DNA of 12,901 nucleotides from Phycisphaerae bacterium (GTDB lineage Bacteria; Planctomycetota; Phycisphaerae; Sedimentisphaerales; UBA12454): positions 1-12,901 of the forward strand of contig JAQTQF010000024.1 in assembly GCA_028712345.1 (NCBI GenBank), in the 5' to 3' direction. The number at the start of each line of letters is the position of its first letter. The stretch's first letter is position 1. A program made the position numbers and the translations under genes. This document shows, in pieces, positions 11,557-12,901 of the stretch. Below the pieces are notes generated by a model, which did no database searches, had not been told where the DNA came from, and worked only from the letters and a program-made list of their open reading frames with translations.

Positions 11557-12901
11557 ATGCAGATGGAATCAAAAAGAGCAGGAATTGTTTGTGTAATAGC
11601 ACTTATATTAAGCACAATATTTTTCCTCGGCAGTTCTATACTATCCAGGGTTACGGGTGTTTTTGCGCTTTACGCAATTGGCTGGTATGTTATAGCCTCG
11701 GCGGTAATCTGGGCGTCTCTGGCGGTTCATTTCTATCAGAAATCTCTGGCTCAGCAGGAAAAACTCGATATGGCCGAGCTGCAGAACAGCACCGGCGATA
11801 CGATATTTGAGTCGCAGAAAAATCATTCTGAACTTTTCGCGGTCGCACAAAACAGGCTGAGAATCTTTGAAAAATGGTTTTTGCCTGTTTTTTCCATTAT
11901 CATAGCCATCTATGAAATAGTAATCGGGACCGTATTTATAAGGTATCTTTTGCGGCGTCAGGAAATTCCGGAAACAAGTCATTTACTTCTCGGCGCAGTT
12001 CTTGCCGTTTCGATTGCTTTTTTCAGTTTTCTCTTTTCATTGTACACCTGCGGGCTTTCAACACAGCAGCAGTGCCGTCCTTTAAGGGCGGGCGGAGGTT
12101 CTTTTCTCGCCGTTTCCATATTGGCCTTTGCGTGCGCTGCGGGTATGGCTTTTGCTCAGTTCAAGTTTACCGCCGTTCTTTCTGTTCTTGACTGGGTTGT
12201 GCCGATAGTTATTCTTACGCTCGGTATCGAAACAGTTCTTAATTTTATATTCAATTTTTACAGACCCCGATTACAGGGACAATACATCGGCAGCGCATTT
12301 GACAGCAGACTGCTTGCGACAATATCCTCACCCGGCAATGTTCTTCAGACCGCGGCAACCGCGATTGATTATCAATTTGGTTTTAAAGTTTCGCAGACAT
12401 GGTTTTACAGGATAATCGCAAAAGCAGTTGTGCCTCTAATTATAGCCTCGGCGGTGATACTTTATTCCTTAAGCAGTATTGTTGTTATTGGACCCGACTC
12501 AGAGGCGATAATAGAACGATTCGGTTCGGCTTTTGACGATAGTGGAAAGGTCAGGCTCATCGAGCCGGGCCTGACATTCAAGCTGCCCTGGCCTTTTGAG
12601 ATAGCAAGGGAATTTCCAACAAAGCAGATTCAGGAGATATATGTAGGTTATGTGCCCCAGGATGACCCTGACAGACAAAATAGTCCTTTGCTCTGGGGCA
12701 ACGAGCATTACAAGGCCGAATATAATCTACTGGTCGCGAGCGAGACCACTAAATTGCAGGAAAAAGGCGCGGTGCCCGTAAGCATTATAAGAGCGGCTAT
12801 TCCCGTTCAGTATAATGTTACCGACCTGTATAAATATCTTTACAATTACGCCGATGCCAAAAAGATTCTTGAGTCGATATGCTATCGCGAAGTGGTTAAA
12901 T
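11557..12901 (+). CDS. hflK: Polytopic membrane protein with HflK-type SPFH (prohibitin-like) domain, 3' end outside window
   Basis: 448 codons are visible and the frame is still open at the window end. The start is well supported: AGGA 8 nt upstream of ATG. Residues 1-305 are a membrane region with about seven hydrophobic segments (about 9-28, 34-58, 108-128, 139-163, 178-198, 203-232, 289-308). The SPFH domain begins right after the last, VVIGPDSEAIIERFG (about 308-322), then EPGLTFKLPWPFE, matching HflK, which with HflC forms the membrane ring controlling the FtsH protease. Classical HflK has a single membrane helix, so the six extra segments are a clear departure. hflC would be expected next, beyond the window. 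The neighbouring ABC permease is divergent and gives no functional hint. Confidence 0.85.
   Translation, partial: MQMESKRAGIVCVIALILSTIFFLGSSILSRVTGVFALYAIGWYVIASAVIWASLAVHFYQKSLAQQEKLDMAELQNSTGDTIFESQKNHSELFAVAQNRLRIFEKWFLPVFSIIIAIYEIVIGTVFIRYLLRRQEIPETSHLLLGAVLAVSIAFFSFLFSLYTCGLSTQQQCRPLRAGGGSFLAVSILAFACAAGMAFAQFKFTAVLSVLDWVVPIVILTLGIETVLNFIFNFYRPRLQGQYIGSAFDSRLLATISSPGNVLQTAATAIDYQFGFKVSQTWFYRIIAKAVVPLIIASAVILYSLSSIVVIGPDSEAIIERFGSAFDDSGKVRLIEPGLTFKLPWPFEIAREFPTKQIQEIYVGYVPQDDPDRQNSPLLWGNEHYKAEYNLLVASETTKLQEKGAVPVSIIRAAIPVQYNVTDLYKYLYNYADAKKILESICYREVVK

Noticed and set aside
11641..11982. 113-codon open frame on the minus strand
   Set aside because: It is antisense to the membrane region of the SPFH gene, which has a proper ribosome site and a continuous hydrophobic-segment pattern on the + strand.

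Overview
The window looks like a chromosomal segment from an uncultured-type bacterium of the Planctomycetota (Phycisphaerae-like). This rests on family resemblance only: an unusually long acyl carrier protein beside paired ketosynthases, a multi-pass HflK-type SPFH protein, a short ArgA-like acetyltransferase with a C-terminal cysteine cluster, and weak or absent Shine-Dalgarno sites for several genes. No rRNA, tRNA, CRISPR array, transposase or phage gene was seen.

Layout. 1-786 (+) is the 3' part of an NrnA-type DHH phosphoesterase, convergent with and 6 bp from comEC (793-3273, -). A divergent promoter region (3274-3493) separates comEC from greA (3494-3976, +). greA converges on serS (4026-5297, -). 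Upstream of serS on the minus strand lies a fatty-acid/polyketide-like cassette (transcribed 9545 to 5350): hot-dog dehydratase homologue, long acyl carrier protein, second hot-dog dehydratase homologue, a ketosynthase-like subunit lacking catalytic residues, and an intact ketosynthase. The last three genes overlap (4 and 8 nt), so their translation is probably coupled. Then come a GNAT acetyltransferase (9638-10117, +), a repeat-filled 291-bp spacer, an ABC-2 permease (10409-11377, -) and the 5' part of a 7-TM plus SPFH protein (11557 to the window end, +).

The cassette is the most interesting part. One ketosynthase keeps Cys189/His329/His366. Its partner has Glu187 and Asn366 at the Cys and second His positions, which resembles a chain-length-factor pair. 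The two hot-dog proteins have lost opposite halves of the FabZ His/Glu dyad (Asn34+Glu48 in one, His47+Gln61 in the other). An obligate heterodimer could therefore rebuild one complete active site. No reductase, acyltransferase, thioesterase or phosphopantetheinyl transferase is encoded here, so those activities would have to come from elsewhere.

The intergenic DNA is also unusual. It carries several classes of short repeat: a 10-bp-period repeat (two copies, one interrupted by a 19-bp palindrome-bearing insert), 7-bp-period runs, a hairpin repeat of the ATTCCCGC type, and a 115-bp inverted-repeat element with TGTCATTCTGAG ends. Repeats abut or enter the 3' ends of four genes, and in two of them the same repeat supplies the last codons and the stop codon.
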